DNA of 64,000 nt. Origin: Branchiostoma floridae (taxonomy: Eukaryota; Chordata; Leptocardii; Amphioxiformes; Branchiostomatidae). The DNA lies in contig NC_049981.1 of the NCBI RefSeq assembly GCF_000003815.2, positions 9,341,828 to 9,405,827 on the forward strand. Reading direction: 5' to 3'. The translations under genes and the position numbers were made by a program. Below the pieces are notes generated by a model. It was not told where the DNA came from. It worked only from the letters and a program-made list of their open reading frames with translations, and made no database searches. How positions within the stretch are numbered: position 1 is the stretch's first letter; each line of letters opens with the position of its first letter. This document shows, in pieces, positions 34,135-46,499 of this stretch.

Positions 34135-35120
34135 GAGAAGAGCACCAGGCTTGCTTATAGGAGAAGGTCATCAAATAAAAGTGCCCAAATTTCCTTGTTT
34201 CTGTTCAAGTCTGTATCGTCCTGTTGGTGTTGGTGCGTGTGTCAGTGACTCAGTCAATCCTTTATTCCCATCACGTTTGGTATACAGAACATACCAGTTT
34301 GTTATAGCACATTTGAGTAGAGTATATCTGCCTTTTGGCAGTTGGATATGGCCGAATCAATGCGTTGAGGCGGCAAGGAGAGCCGCACACTGACATGGCA
34401 AGAGTAACTGTCAGCGTTTGGTGGTGGAGGAAGCGTCATAGTGTGGGGAGGTATAACCCCCATAGGAAAAACAAGACTCGTCACCATTTCAGGTAACTTC
34501 AATGTGGTGAGATAAAGGGACACAATCCTCAATCCAGTCGGAATATCCTACCTCTTCAATATAGGACCAAATTCCATTCTGCAAGCTTAAAACACCTGTC
34601 CACACTGACCACACATAGCAAGGACCATCGCAGACTACCTCCAGAATGCTGGAGTACAGTCTTAGGATGGAATAGCCGAAGCTTCCTGCGGTTTATGGCT
34701 GGCACCTCTTGGTTCAAATTGTTTGCTTGAATAAAGAGTAACAGTGGCTTTGATTGACATGTCCTGTTTATTCAATTTGCCTTCATTCACAAGTCAATAT
34801 TGACGGGGAAAAAATGAGCTGAATGGAGTGTTTGACTTTAGTAGGGTATTGCGGCACTTTATTTTTATGACCACCCTGTACGCAAACAGGCCAGGTGCCC
34901 GTTCCATAAATTTACAATCATAAAGTACTGTACTCAAATATGGTAAAAGTAAAGTGGGATGTTCTGTATTCCAAAAGGTACACGAAAAAACGATTGATTG
35001 AATCTTTGTTACCCGCGGCCATAACAACCAGAAGATACAGTGTTGAACAGAAGGGAAATTTGGGCACTTTTTTTTTGGTGACCCGCTCAAGTAAGCAGGC
35101 CTGGTGCTTGTTCTATGAGT
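34135..35120 (+). mobile_element. Decayed Tc1-type transposon
   Basis: Inverted ends around AAATTTGGGCACTTTT lie at 34140-34205 and 35050-35120. Between them, 34425-34690 reads in one interrupted frame as GGGSVIVWGGITPIGKTRL, then a RDTILNP-like and an IADYLQNAGVQ-like block, matching Tc1 transposase. At least four in-frame stops show it is dead. Confidence 0.65.
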
Positions 35121-35236
35121 TTCTTAAAATGGGCAACTTGTAAACTTTTTGGCCATTTTTTTTAGTGAAAAAGCGACCGTGCGGGCCGGAGCTGGGACGT
35201 GCGGGCCGGAGCTGGAATCAGTGCGGGCAACGGGGG
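35105..35236 (-). repeat. Contracted inverted copy of the 31.6-kb minisatellite
   Basis: Reverse complement of 31600-31890, with only two or three 20-bp units left. The BEL LTR begins inside it, directly after GGGGG. Confidence 0.7.
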
Positions 35237-35837
35237 TGTTGAGTAGCTTTACCGACTCACCTTTGTATCCTGAGTTGATAGAGACGAGGGCGGAGACACC
35301 AATCTTGACTCGCATATGTTGAGTATTTATTCTACGTAGGGTTAGTATTACAAACCGCCATTTGTCTGAAAGTCCTGATATCCCTAACTGATCTCTTGTG
35401 TCCGAATACGATGCGTAAGTCCGTGGTGAATCCAACAATGATCAAAGATGAGGTCTTGCTGTAAAAATTGGTATGGTCCAATACGGTACCCGATCTGAGT
35501 CCTTTGTGACTTGGTACTCGTATCTTGGAATTCCCTCCAGCTTGGGCCTTAAGTTGAATATTGGAGTTTCTTCCAATCCTATTTTCCTGGAACTGTCTTC
35601 AAGGCCTAAGTTCCTCCTCTGGATTTCCTGGAAGTTTCCTTTCCAGGCCTTTGGTGCGCCTCTTGCTGCACGGGTCCTTTTCCTGAATGTTCCCCGGTGT
35701 CTCGACTGCCTCACTGACTTCAGTCCTGCCTTCCCGCCCCTGGCTTACTTTATATGGTGTTGGGACTAACTTTTGGCGGGAACTAAATTATGCTAATCTA
35801 AAGGCGGCAAATTCAAAACTGTAAGTTGGTGCTTACA
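35237..35837 (-). mobile_element. BEL/Pao-type 3' LTR (601 bp)
   Basis: In element orientation (minus) it runs TGTAAGCACC to CTCAACA, with TG...CA ends. It contains a TATA box (CATATAAAG) near 35750. A polypurine tract (ATTGGGGGCC) lies immediately before it at 35838-35855. The BEL pol end at 36100-36480 precedes it in the correct order. The 5' LTR was not found. Confidence 0.6.
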
Positions 35838-36099
35838 CTGGCCCCCAATTGTCCGTTCTACGACAATTTTACATTACATACATGTAATAAAGCCAACTTC
35901 CTTACACAATGACTATACTGTACTTCAAATAGTTGTTAGTAGAAATATCATGCAATTAAAATAAAATGGCTGAAGTCCATATAGGGTTGTCTAGTTCACT
36001 ACGTTACACATGCATTACATTAAGTTTCTAAAAATACTAAAAGTCCGAAAATGACCACGTAATCCTGGAATCCAGGTCGATTGGTCGCCCTCTAGTCAT

Positions 36100-36480
36100 C
36101 TATGGCTGTTCCTCTTCTGGCAGAATACATACTAGTTTGTCAATTGGTCGCTCCAGAACGTTACGCTGCGTCTTGACCTGCACTCGACGCACTAGTCCAC
36201 GTCTGTCGGGCATGACTTGCACGATTTTGCCCAGCGGCCATGCGCCTCTCGGTGTTTGATCGTCCTTCATAATCACGATGTCTCCTACTGCAAAGTTTCT
36301 TCTAAATTGGTGTGAGCGCTTCAACATCGTTAATATCCATGCTCACCGCCGTTATTGGTCTGCCGTTGATGATGTATTCCACTTCACAGAACAGGGTGTG
36401 CGTTTGAGGTGCGTCTTGTGCGTACGGCCGCGTATGGAAGAAATTAGCCAAAATGTCAAAACGGAACTCATGCGGCTTGA
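36100..36480 (-). pseudogene. BEL/Pao pol 3' end (integrase tail and DUF5641-like domain)
   Basis: The 75-codon frame 36100-36327 shows NFAVGDIVIMKDDQTPRGAW, PLGKIVQVMPDRRGLVRRVQ and RPIDKLVCILP, the conserved BEL/Pao carboxyl domain. Just upstream, broken reading gives THTLFCEVEYIINGRPITAV, the integrase end. The 5' part is cut off near 36490 at an unrelated repeat. Confidence 0.75.
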
Positions 36481-36559
36481 AAATATACGCAGGTGTGACC
36501 CCACCTTATACGCAGGTGTGACCCCACCTTAAGGTGATACGCGGATATCGCGGTATTGC

Positions 36560-37160
36560 GACATATGACAGTGCGAAGAACTAATTCTGTCATCTGCCCT
36601 ACTATGATGGTAACGGTAGATTTTAAATCTAACGTTACATCTGACAATGGTCCTTACAACAGGTGTCAGTTTTTTTAATCTAACATCTGACATTGGCCCT
36701 TACACCATGTCAGATTTTTACTCCTACACCTGACATTTTTCATATCATTGTCAGATATCCTGTCTGACATCTGACAATCATCCTCCCAATGTAAGATTTC
36801 TAGTCTAACATCTGACACTTTTTGTAGCACTGTCAGATTTTTGAATCAAACATCAAACATTCGTCTTCAAACAGTCAGATTATTTCAATCTAAAATCTGA
36901 TTTAAAAAGCTGACATGGCGCAAGGACCAATGTCAGATGTTAGATTAAAAACCTGACTTGGTGTAAGGACCAATATCAGATGTTAGATTAAAAACCTGAC
37001 TTGGTGTAAGGACCAATGTCAGATCTTAGATAAGAAAAAAAGCTCACACCGGTTGTAAGGACCATTGTCAGATCTTAGATTTAAAATCATTATGGTCAAA
37101 TTTTAGGACATCATAGTAGCTGGGCAGATGACAGAAGTTCTTCGCACTGTCATATGTCAC
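36560..37160. mobile_element. Foldback element built of TGTCAGATGTTAGA motifs
   Basis: GACATATGACAGTGCGAAGA at the left is mirrored by TCTTCGCACTGTCATATGTC at the right, with about 50-bp arms. The left half repeats CTAACATCTGACA and CCTTACACCATGTCAG. The right half carries the complements, so nearly the whole 600 bp is palindromic. Confidence 0.75.
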
Positions 37161-37604
37161 ATATTCACATCATTATGGTAGCACTGTCAGATGCGAAATC
37201 AGACATGACAGAACAGTGAATCAGATGTCAGTTTGATGTCAGATGACAGCATGTCAAGGTATACATCTAAGTCGGACACCATTGAAATGAAAGGGAATTG
37301 TGCCGAAACAAATGCCAGACGTTTGTAAAGGACGAATGTCAGATGTCAGTTAGAAATGAGATGACAGCAATCGTTTTTTACTGTTGCTTACTCGTTCGTG
37401 TGGCGGAAATAATTTGTTGTGATGATACACAGTCAACCACATTAGATGTCAGTTAAAAATGAGAGTAGAATAGAGGACAGCATAGCTCTCTCAAATTGTT
37501 TCACGCGTACATGTGTGTGTGTGGCATATTCATTGCCTGTGTTAGATGTCAGTTAGTTAGATCGTGTAGACACATCTGATATTGCTTTCACACATCATTT
37601 TTCC

Positions 37605-37752
37605 CAGCGATTCGTCAATTGCCGTAAGTTGTCAGTTGCACAGTAGAATCATAGACATACGCCGTGGGGCACGATTGCTAGCTGTCGATTCGTCAATTGT
37701 AAGTTGTCAGTTGCACAGCAGAATCATAGACATACGCCGTGGGGCACGATTT
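37605..37752. repeat. Direct duplication of approx. 70 bp
   Basis: GATTCGTCAATTG...CATACGCCGTGGGGCACGAT occurs twice in tandem (about 37608-37670 and 37685-37750). Confidence 0.8.
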
Positions 37753-38349
37753 TTGTCCCGGGCCTCCTCGCGTGCCTGGATTGGACAACCCACGTGCAGA
37801 GTTGCATCGTAAGGTCATATTCTGACTATATGGTCGTCAAGTCGGGCTTTTGCTCATTTGCATGTTCGTGACGAAACAAATGCGACCGTAACCCAACCGG
37901 TCTATGTTCTGTGTTCAAAATGTTATACAATTGTTATTTAAGCTGGGAAAAGGTAACGTACCTGACTACTCTTCTAAAGACGGTCTCCCTTCCATCACAA
38001 TGAAACCACATGTATACCAACAGACGTGTCAGAAGTCTAAGAAAGCCCAACTTACGTTTAAGTCTAAAAATTGGTCAGAATTGCAATATCCCATAAGATC
38101 ATTATTACAAGCTCATTTGTAGCAAAACAGAAGTCACAAACTAGCATCTGACATATCCCACTATTGTTGACGGTTTGGTACATAATTTTCAAGGTAGCAT
38201 TTGGTCACTTCACAAGGCGTGGTGGGGGTGTTATATCAAAAGTATTACTCTGTCCTTTTAAATTCGTCCCATGGCCATGAGACAGATATTTCCCGTAATA
38301 AACAAGTATTGTACAAGTCTTAAGCCTATTTGGTACAGCTTGTCACGAT

Positions 38350-39045
38350 GAAAATGTATATTTACATTTGGCAGAATGGCCCACGTTATGTTTAAGGCTT
38401 GTGCGTCTGTTTGTCCTTCCGTCCGTGAACAGTATAACTCGAGAAGCCTTCTATGGATCATGATGATATTTGGTAGGTGGGTAGGGGTTGGGAAAACGAA
38501 GGTCGAGTTCGATAATGGGCCCCATAGCGGCTTCCTAAGGTACTGCAGCGGAAACTTAATTTTTTATATCTGTGATACTGTGGTCGTGATTTTTCTAGAT
38601 AGCCCTCGGGGCGGAGGGTGAGTGCTGTGAGTTTGAACCCCCTAGTGGCTTTTTTGGAACTACAAGCGGCGGTTTCCTTTCAAACTTCGAACGAGAATAA
38701 CTCGAGAACGTGTAGACGGAACGTCATGATTTTTGGTATGTAGATAGAATAAATGATGATGTGCATAATAGGATACAAATTACGCAAATCAACAGCTAAT
38801 TGGCATAATTAATGAGGAAAGTTTATAAATCCACCTCAGTCCATGATAGGACTTTCAAACTTGTCAAATATGTAGCTGGGAAGGAGAGAAATGTCGATAG
38901 ATATCAATTATGCAAGTGGAGACCTTTTTTGCATAATTAATGGAAAAATATGAACGTGTTGAAGGATCGTTATGATTTTTGATATGTATATAGCTTCAGT
39001 GAATGAGATACTAACGACCTCATCACTTACATAGTTAATGAGAAA
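38350..39045 (+). repeat. Partial copy of the dispersed CCCCCTAGCGGC family
   Basis: It shares GGCAGAATGGC, GGTAGGTGGGTAGGGGT, AATGGGCCCCATAGCGGC and two octamer-palindrome units with 29176-31297. The 3' terminus is missing, replaced at 39047 by the ACTAGAAAGGCCGAC repeat. Confidence 0.65.
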
Positions 39046-39046
39046 C

Positions 39047-40200
39047 TAGAAAGGCCGACATTTGCTTAAGAGCAAATACAGCATATTTCAGCCATACCCC
39101 TTCCCACGCAACATTGGACTGTTCCAAATCACCCCTGCGCAAAAATGGAACATCCTCTTAACAGTACATTATCCCCCAAAGTGGACTGGTATTGTGAATT
39201 GATTCCAGGTAAAAACAGAGCTTGCTTCTATTTTTCAGAAAATGACAATAATCACACCTTCCATTCAGAAAATTTTCATCATGACTGAAAATTGTTGAAT
39301 GACTTCATGTAATGTCATTAACAATTTTCAGTACGATAACTAGGTGTAAGTTTAAAAAAGTATAAGCTCATTGTGATGTGGGTACATTTATTATTGCAGT
39401 GAACTTTTTTTATTCAAGTAGGGCATACGATTTAATAATTATCAAGCAGGTGCAGGTACTGTAGGAGCGTTTGTTTTCTTCAAGCTGTAAAACTGTTAAA
39501 CTGTTTTACTTTGTATGCAATCAGCCATCGAGCCTATTCTTATTTTAGTTTAACAACTTCCTGCCAGACCCGGAAGATACGATTGAACCTTGTTCGAGGA
39601 TTTATTTTCGTCTGTCTGGTCAGTCTGTTCATACCCTGGCGCTGAGAGTGTTTTATTGGGCTGAAACTCTGGCAGTTTAAAGTTACTTACAATTTAAATG
39701 TTCAAAGTTTATGTCAAACAACAACAGCACTAGGAAATGTGGCCACTATAGACAGGTGGTCACTATAGAGAAAATGCTGATCTATTGACTAGGAGCCATA
39801 CGTTACACATGATTTCAGAACACTGATCATTAATCATATAAACATTGCACAGGTAAGCCAATTGTTAAGATGTACAATTAAGTTCAAATAATTCTGAAGA
39901 GAAATATTGATGAGAAAATAATCATTCTCGCCACTGTCTAACTTATAATTACGTATCAAAACTAAACGCAGATTTTCTAACTAACGCACCTTTCGCCGAC
40001 TTCATCAAAGGACCGCCGGCTATCAATCAAACACTGCTGTTGATTAGACTTAGAGTTTCAAACAGTCATGTGCTGTGTGCCAGTTGACAGCGAACTTCAT
40101 GCTACGTGATGTTTTACATTGCTTGGACCTTCTTTCCTACAGCGGTGCTTCTACAAAATAATTAGACTGTAACACTGAGTCCCACATGTTTTATAGAATA
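39047..40200. other. Start of a second ACTAGAAAGGCCGAC repeat and unassigned DNA
   Basis: The first 60 bases match 16500. The remainder has no coding frame and no repeat ends that I can define. Confidence 0.4.
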
Positions 40201-40289
40201 GAATTTAACGCAGAACAGCGTTTTTTGCTGGGTATTTTTCTTGAAACATGTCCGTGGGAATATCAGCGAGGCGGCGACGTAGGGATATC

Positions 40290-41460
40290 AGACCGTCAAC
40301 AAAAGTCGCACGGCGGCTAACGGCGCAGCGAAGATACTAGCGCTATAAATAAGCGCTTCAACTAAGGATGGCAACCCGTACAATATTTTTGTATACTGTT
40401 GAGCTAAGTAAAGTTTGTTGTTTATGAGGTTTTAGTTGTCTTTGAAGCTTTGACCCGAAATATTTTAAAGTCAAACTGCTGAAGAGAAGTAAGTGACTGC
40501 TACGATTATCGTAGATATGGCCCTAGAAAAACTGATAAAAGAAGCCTTCTCAATAGTCTAAAATGCAAGAGCTTCCGGGGGGGCTTCGCCCACCTGGGTC
40601 CCCCCCACAGTGGCCCTGCCCCTGGATCCCGCCAGGGACATTCGGCGGCCCCCGGACCCCTGTCCGACGCTTTGAAAAAATCACGGTGAGAAGTCTGTAC
40701 GGCCTGAGTCTTCAAGTTAACGTATTGTGTGGTCCCGCTTATGAATATTAATTAGCCTTCGCTTTCCTCTTCGCTGATTGGCTGAACCATTAATTGAATT
40801 AACTCTTCCTGCCGGCTAGACGCAGGTGCAGATGTCGGCTCTGTGGGGTGAACGTCCGAAAGGTCATGGCATGGAGAACGAAAGAAAACCAATTTCCCCT
40901 AAAAAAAGTGCTGTATTTAAGCCTTTTACAGTACTTTATGCCAAAAATTTTACTTGGATCATTTTACCAACTATCGTATGCCTATCTATACCAAATGTTA
41001 CTCATACCAGGGTACAGGGGTGCAAAATATACCGTTATAAGACCGTCAACAACAGTCGCACGGAGTTAACAGCGCAGCGAAAATACCATCGCTAGCGTTT
41101 CAACTTCGGATAACAAGTTATAAGTACTGTTGAACTCAGTAACATTAAAGTTTGTTTTTAGTTGCCTTTGACGGTTTGACCTGAAATAGTGTTACGCTAA
41201 ACTCCTGAAGAGAAGTTAAGTGACTGCTGCGATTATCATAGATATGCCCCTAAGAACTGATACAATATAAAGCCTTCTGAATAGTCTAAAATGCGAGAGC
41301 TTAGGCGGGCTTCGCTCCCCCTGGCGGGAACACTGCTATATACGGGATCATGAGGCCCCGCTTATGAATATTAATTAGCCTTTGGCCTCCTCTTCGCTGA
41401 TTGGCTAGGTCTTTGATTCAATTAACTCTCCGGCTGACGCGCACAGGTGTGGCTCTGTGC
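40290..41460. repeat. Direct segmental duplication, two diverged copies
   Basis: 40290-40865 and 41039-41460 share GACCGTCAACAA(A/C)AGTCGC, CTGAAGAGAAG(T)TAAGTGACTG, and TATGAATATTAATTAGCC. The offset is about 750 bp early on and shrinks through small deletions. Confidence 0.65.
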
Positions 41461-41589
41461 GGGGTCACGGAAGGTCACGTCAGGAGGCCAAAAGAAAACA
41501 AATTTCCCCTCAAAAAAGTGCCAAAATTAATCATTTTAAAGTTGTTTATGTCAAAAATTTTACTTGAATCTTGTTACCAAGTATCTAAT

Positions 41590-42170
41590 GCCTATCATTA
41601 CCAAATTTCAGGTCATTTAATTGTAATACCAGGGTACAGGAGCCAAAAGTGTCCTTTTTTGGTCAAAAATTGGCCAAAAATCGCAAAAATAAGCATTTTG
41701 TTGCACTGTACACCAAAAGTGTTATTGAGTTTATATGAAGGGATTATCAAGGCACATCTGTGTCAAATTTCAGCTCATTCGGTTGCAATACCAAGGTACA
41801 GGAGCCAAAAGTGTCCTTTTTTGGTAAAAAATTGGTAAAAAAATCGCAAAAATAAGCATTTTGTTGTACTGTACACCAAAAGTGTTATTGAATTTATATG
41901 GGGGCATTATCAAGGCACATTTCTGTCAAATTTCAGCTCATTTGGTTGTAATACCAGGGTACAGGGGCCAAAAGTGTCCTTTTTTGGTCAAAAATTGGTC
42001 AAAAAATCGCAAAAATAAGCATTTTGTTGTACTGTACACCAAAAGTGTTATCGAATTTATATGGGGGCATTATCAAGGCACATCTCTGTCAAATTTCAGC
42101 TCATTTGGTTGTAATACCAGGGTACAGGGGCCAAAATATACAGTTTTGGTCTAAAATTGACCAAAAAATC
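41590..42170. repeat. 162-bp tandem array
   Basis: The phrase CCAAAAGTGTCCTTTTTTGG recurs at a 162-163-bp spacing (41643, 41805, 41968, with a diverged fourth). Each unit includes GCATTTTGTTGTACTGTACA. The open plus-strand frames here follow the period and are not genes. The array ends in a (GAA)n-bearing block at 42300-42380. Confidence 0.85.
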
Positions 42171-42899
42171 TCAATAAAATCATTTTAGAGGCAGATATGA
42201 AAAAACTGAGAAAAAAGGATCAAGGTATTGGCCCATTCTACCCCTGTGCCAAATTTCAGGTCATTCGGTCCAGGAACGGCGGAGATGAATCACTTTGAAG
42301 ATTTGACAGGAGAAGAAGAAGAAGAAGAAACATGACGAATACAATATATTTCACCATACTATGTATGGCTGAAATATAAATAGAATGATTACATAGTGGT
42401 AAATGATGGGCCTTTCATACTTACAACATTATGAAGCTTAGTGAAGGCGAACATTATTGGACATAAATCATGGAAATTAGTTTAATGTTTACATAATTAA
42501 TCATGAAGCACTAAAATGGCTACAATAAGACTTTCATACATTACATCCGTGAACTAAGACTTTAAATTGGACTGACCTAACATTAACATGATAACAGACA
42601 GTGCTGTGAGCAACCTGACTCCAGAGGAGTAAGGTCATATACCTTCCATGTGGTAGACGACCCTCATAACTGGCTATATGGTAAGCCTATCATGCCAAAA
42701 TTAAGGGTATATGCACATAACAACAATCTCAGTCTGAATTCTACTCCTTCCAGTGAAAGTTAGGTAAACTGTTTCACTATGTAGTCTCAAATTGAGCTGT
42801 CCTCGTAAAACTATTTTAAAAGCCACTTTCAGTCTCAACCCCTCATGCATTCAACCCTGTCTCCAAAGGCTCAACTCAAACTACATAGTACATGTATCA

Positions 42900-43690
42900 A
42901 ACCTATTATATTATATTAGAAGGTTGTGGGATTTGGGGCAGAGCTAATTCAGATGACAATTGCCCGGCAGAAATTACACAGAACCGATTTTGTAAAAATG
43001 TTCTCGGCATACATAGAAATTCAAGTAACATAGCTAGTAGGCAGAGCTTGGGATGTTCCCAATTGACTTAGATAGATCCATACGTACAGTCAAGTTGGAC
43101 TTTTCAACACATCCCCTACGAGTAGGCACTTTACTATGTCAGCAATATATACCGATGAACAGCTGTAAGAAAACTGGTTACAACACGTAAGAAATTCTAA
43201 ATGATACCGGTAACTCTTTTCTATGGAACTCTATAAATCCACAGTTAGACAATATAGCATATATGTACATTGTTAAGAAAAAGGCTGGAAGATGTATATA
43301 TCTAGACATATTTTCATAGACTATCTACAGATAATGGTAAGTTAAGATTTTTTTAAGAAACTAAAGAAGAAATGCTCCATGGAAAATTATTTAATGTTAC
43401 TAGATAAATATGAGGTAAGATCGGCAATGTGCAAACTTAGAATAAGTGCCCACCCCCTTGCAATTGAGAAAGGGTGGTACAAAAATCTTCCTGTGGGCGA
43501 AAGAATCTGTAACTTATTGTATTTCAAAACTGGTGGAAGACGAAATACATTTTATTTCTAACTGCCTCTCGAGCGACCAGGAAAGAAAATAGCTATTCGA
43601 AGAGGCCTGCAAAACCCACAAAAATTTCCAAACGTTTACAGACGAAAACAAAACTATAACCCTGACTGTTAACGTCGCATAACCCACTCA
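42900..43690 (+). pseudogene. LINE pol carboxyl relic
   Basis: Broken plus-strand frames read GCGIWGRANSDDN, FCKNVLGIHRNSSNIAS, ELGMFPIDLDRSIRTVKL and, at 43379-43561, KLRISAHPLAIEKGWYKN. These are typical of the region after the reverse transcriptase in many invertebrate LINEs. Stops and frameshifts abound. Confidence 0.6.
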
Positions 43691-43699
43691 TTATAGAAA

Positions 43700-44280
43700 A
43701 AGTGGGTCACTTTGTCCTCCACTGCTTCCAGAAAAGAAGTCAAACCCAATATGCTTAGATTGTAGCTCTCAGCAGTACATATTATTACTAGAATAGTCAC
43801 TTGTCTCTACTTGTCACCATTGTTATCTATACCCAAATATTTTATTTTCTGTATGCATAGTATATATTCTGTATGTTCCATGTTGCAATTAGCCCTTGGG
43901 TAAGAACTTGCAAACTTCTTTCTTTAAGATATTACAAGAATAGAACACTCCAATGACATCAAAAGATCAACTCTACCCTTCAAGTCCCCCACAAAAAATC
44001 GTCCTTCCACACCAACATACACATCACACATGTACTTCTCCACCCTCCCTACAAAGACTAATGATTAGATTTTGGGCCCCTAGTAAGTCATTTGCATAAA
44101 ATTTACACAAGCTCCTAATATTTCATGGAGGTATTAGGTCACCAAACTCTAGTTGATAAGAGTTTGTGTGACTTTATCAAATAACATATGAAATAAAATT
44201 TTTATGTCTTCAGACATCTTTCTACAAGAAACCTGGTTCATTTGGCAAAGGTATGTGTTCGTGGAAATCTAGTTTTCTGC
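43700..44280 (+). repeat. AT-rich tail ending in the family terminus
   Basis: Mostly unassigned AT-rich DNA. It ends at about 44271 with TTTGGCAAAGGTATGTG...CTAG/T, another 3' terminus of the dispersed family. Confidence 0.5.
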
Positions 44281-44559
44281 TGGTTTAAGGCGGCCAATGA
44301 CTACAATAATTTCATATTCCAAGTAAATGACTGCAACTTTCGACAAAGTTGAGGCAAGTTAGTATAGATTTAATGTGAGAAAAAAATGGAAAGCATGCCT
44401 TGCAAGACCCTGATACCTCTGATCTTGTAACTTTATTGGCAACATTGAGGCACAAACGCACATCTCTGCAGCTATGATCTAGGAAAACATTTTTCTTGCG
44501 GGTCTCATTAATTCATTCATTAATCACAGCCATTTGTAGCTGGTAGGTGAGATGAAATA

Positions 44560-45990
44560 AGGTGTGTAGCATTCTGTGACATTTTGCGCTTACAAATAAA
44601 CGATGCAATCACATTTTATCTCTGAAGGACCAGGAGTTTCACTTTCACTTTTACTGTCCCAAAGCCTCTCAAACATGTCGGATTATGCTGTTCGAAATAC
44701 AAAAAAAAAAAAACGTTGAAAGCTCTAATGTCGTAGCTTGGTGTGATCGCGGCTTATCATATATTCAATTTGTATACAACCTAAACGTTTCAGCCAGAAA
44801 CAGTTTTCAGACATGCCACATGCGTGATGATTGCAGTGTTTGCGAAAGCTTATGTTTCAGGGGAACTAAAATTCCCACAGTTCTGCATGGTGAGCATGCA
44901 TGTGGGGCCAGGGCACGATTTTATACATTTTTGTGACATGAAAGGCTTTTGGAAAATAATAAAGTTTGAAGACATTTTCAATGATTTGCTCGTTTTGATT
45001 TCTAATACAGTTGATAGCCTGTGACAAACATGATCATTCAGAACTTTGCTTGCGGTGTGTCTATCACGCTGGGAGTCTTTAATGTGAGTCTTCAATGTGA
45101 TCTAAATACCGTTGCAATATATTTGATCTACAATGTAAAAGATGTGAATGGACATTCGTAGAATCAATCGACGTCGTTTCATACAAAAAGACAAATCTAC
45201 ACAGGAGATTCCACATTTTAACACATTAGAAACCATTCAGCTCCACTGCAAAACACCTCTAACATGTACCCGGAAATGGGAAAATTAGGAGGACTGGTGA
45301 AAAGTGTCTCGATTATACTTTTGCCAAGTTTTTATTCATAGGCCAGGACTACATCTTACACAATCTAAATGAAATAGCAAACTGTCAAGTCCACGAAGAC
45401 TTCTAAATTAAGCACAGACACAGTTGGTTGGAACAGCAGTTTCGAGCATGCTACACGAGCAGGTTAAACGGCTAGAGGCGAGTTATGTATAAAAAGTCTA
45501 TCTCAAGGGAGGTAAAGCTAGACCTTTCTCACGTTTTATGCTATATAAAACACTTACAATCATCATTTCGAGGGAAAGGTTTGCCGTATTCATGAAAATA
45601 AGGCCTCATCTGGAAGCGTTTTTAAGACGTTTTGAAAAAAAAAATTGTCAGATGAAATGCGTCATTACCGAGACACCACGATAAGCCTACCTCACCCGAT
45701 TAAACTTTGACTGAATGTTCTCCAAATGTATCTACGTTTAGTAAGGAAGACCAACTTACATTAAAGTCGAAAATGGATCCTGATGACTGCACAGAAAGTA
45801 TCCAACTTAACATTACAGTCAGATCACTGCTTTTATTGCCTCAGGAATTTATGACGTCACAGAAAAGTCCCCGGATGTAAGCTTAGACCGTGGCCTTTGT
45901 CTCTCCTACCTGCACAACACAAATAGCAGAAAGCAAACAAATCAGATGACCCGTTGTCGTTGACAACCTCTTGCGCAGGACTTGGACCTT
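44560..45990. repeat. Segmental duplication copy A
   Basis: It matches 46500-47685 plus 49080-49410 in order, for example CACTTTCACTTTTA, GAAAGGCTTTTGGAA, CCACATTTTAACAC and GGAATTTATGAC(GTCACAG). It is uninterrupted, so it acts as the empty site for the insertion in copy B. Confidence 0.7.
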
Positions 45991-46499
45991 TGTTATATTT
46001 GCTAGGTTGGCGCAGGTGTTTGAAGGATGAAGAAATGCTTGGAGTATTGGCCCTCCTGTGGCTTTCCATGGTAATGCAGTGGAAATTTCAGTTTTAATAT
46101 CTCGTGTTCTGGACATGCTGTGCTCAGGACTTTTCAAATGTGGATAGAGCTTGGGTCTGTGTAGGTTTGGGCCCCAGTCAATAGGGTCTTTTTTAACGAC
46201 ATGGGACGTTTTTTTTTTTTAAATTTCATTCCATCAAGGAGAACAATTTAGGATAGGGGTTTGTTACAGTTAGGCTTTTGACAGATAAGTAATTAGTGCT
46301 AACCAGTAGGTCATGTAATTCGGCATGACTTGGCGTGATTGGATAGAATAGACAATATTATGCATGATGGCGTTATGCAAGTAGTATGAGGTGGGTGCTA
46401 CATTTAAATATTATATTTAGCAGAGTTGGAGTCAAAAGGACTTTTCTTGGTAACAAATACACAGCTCTCTACTGTCTTCGAAGCCACTTTCTCTTAGTT

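Noticed and set aside
45857-46137. Short minus-strand frames in duplication copy A
   Set aside because: The reading is not preserved in copy B, so no coding constraint is visible.
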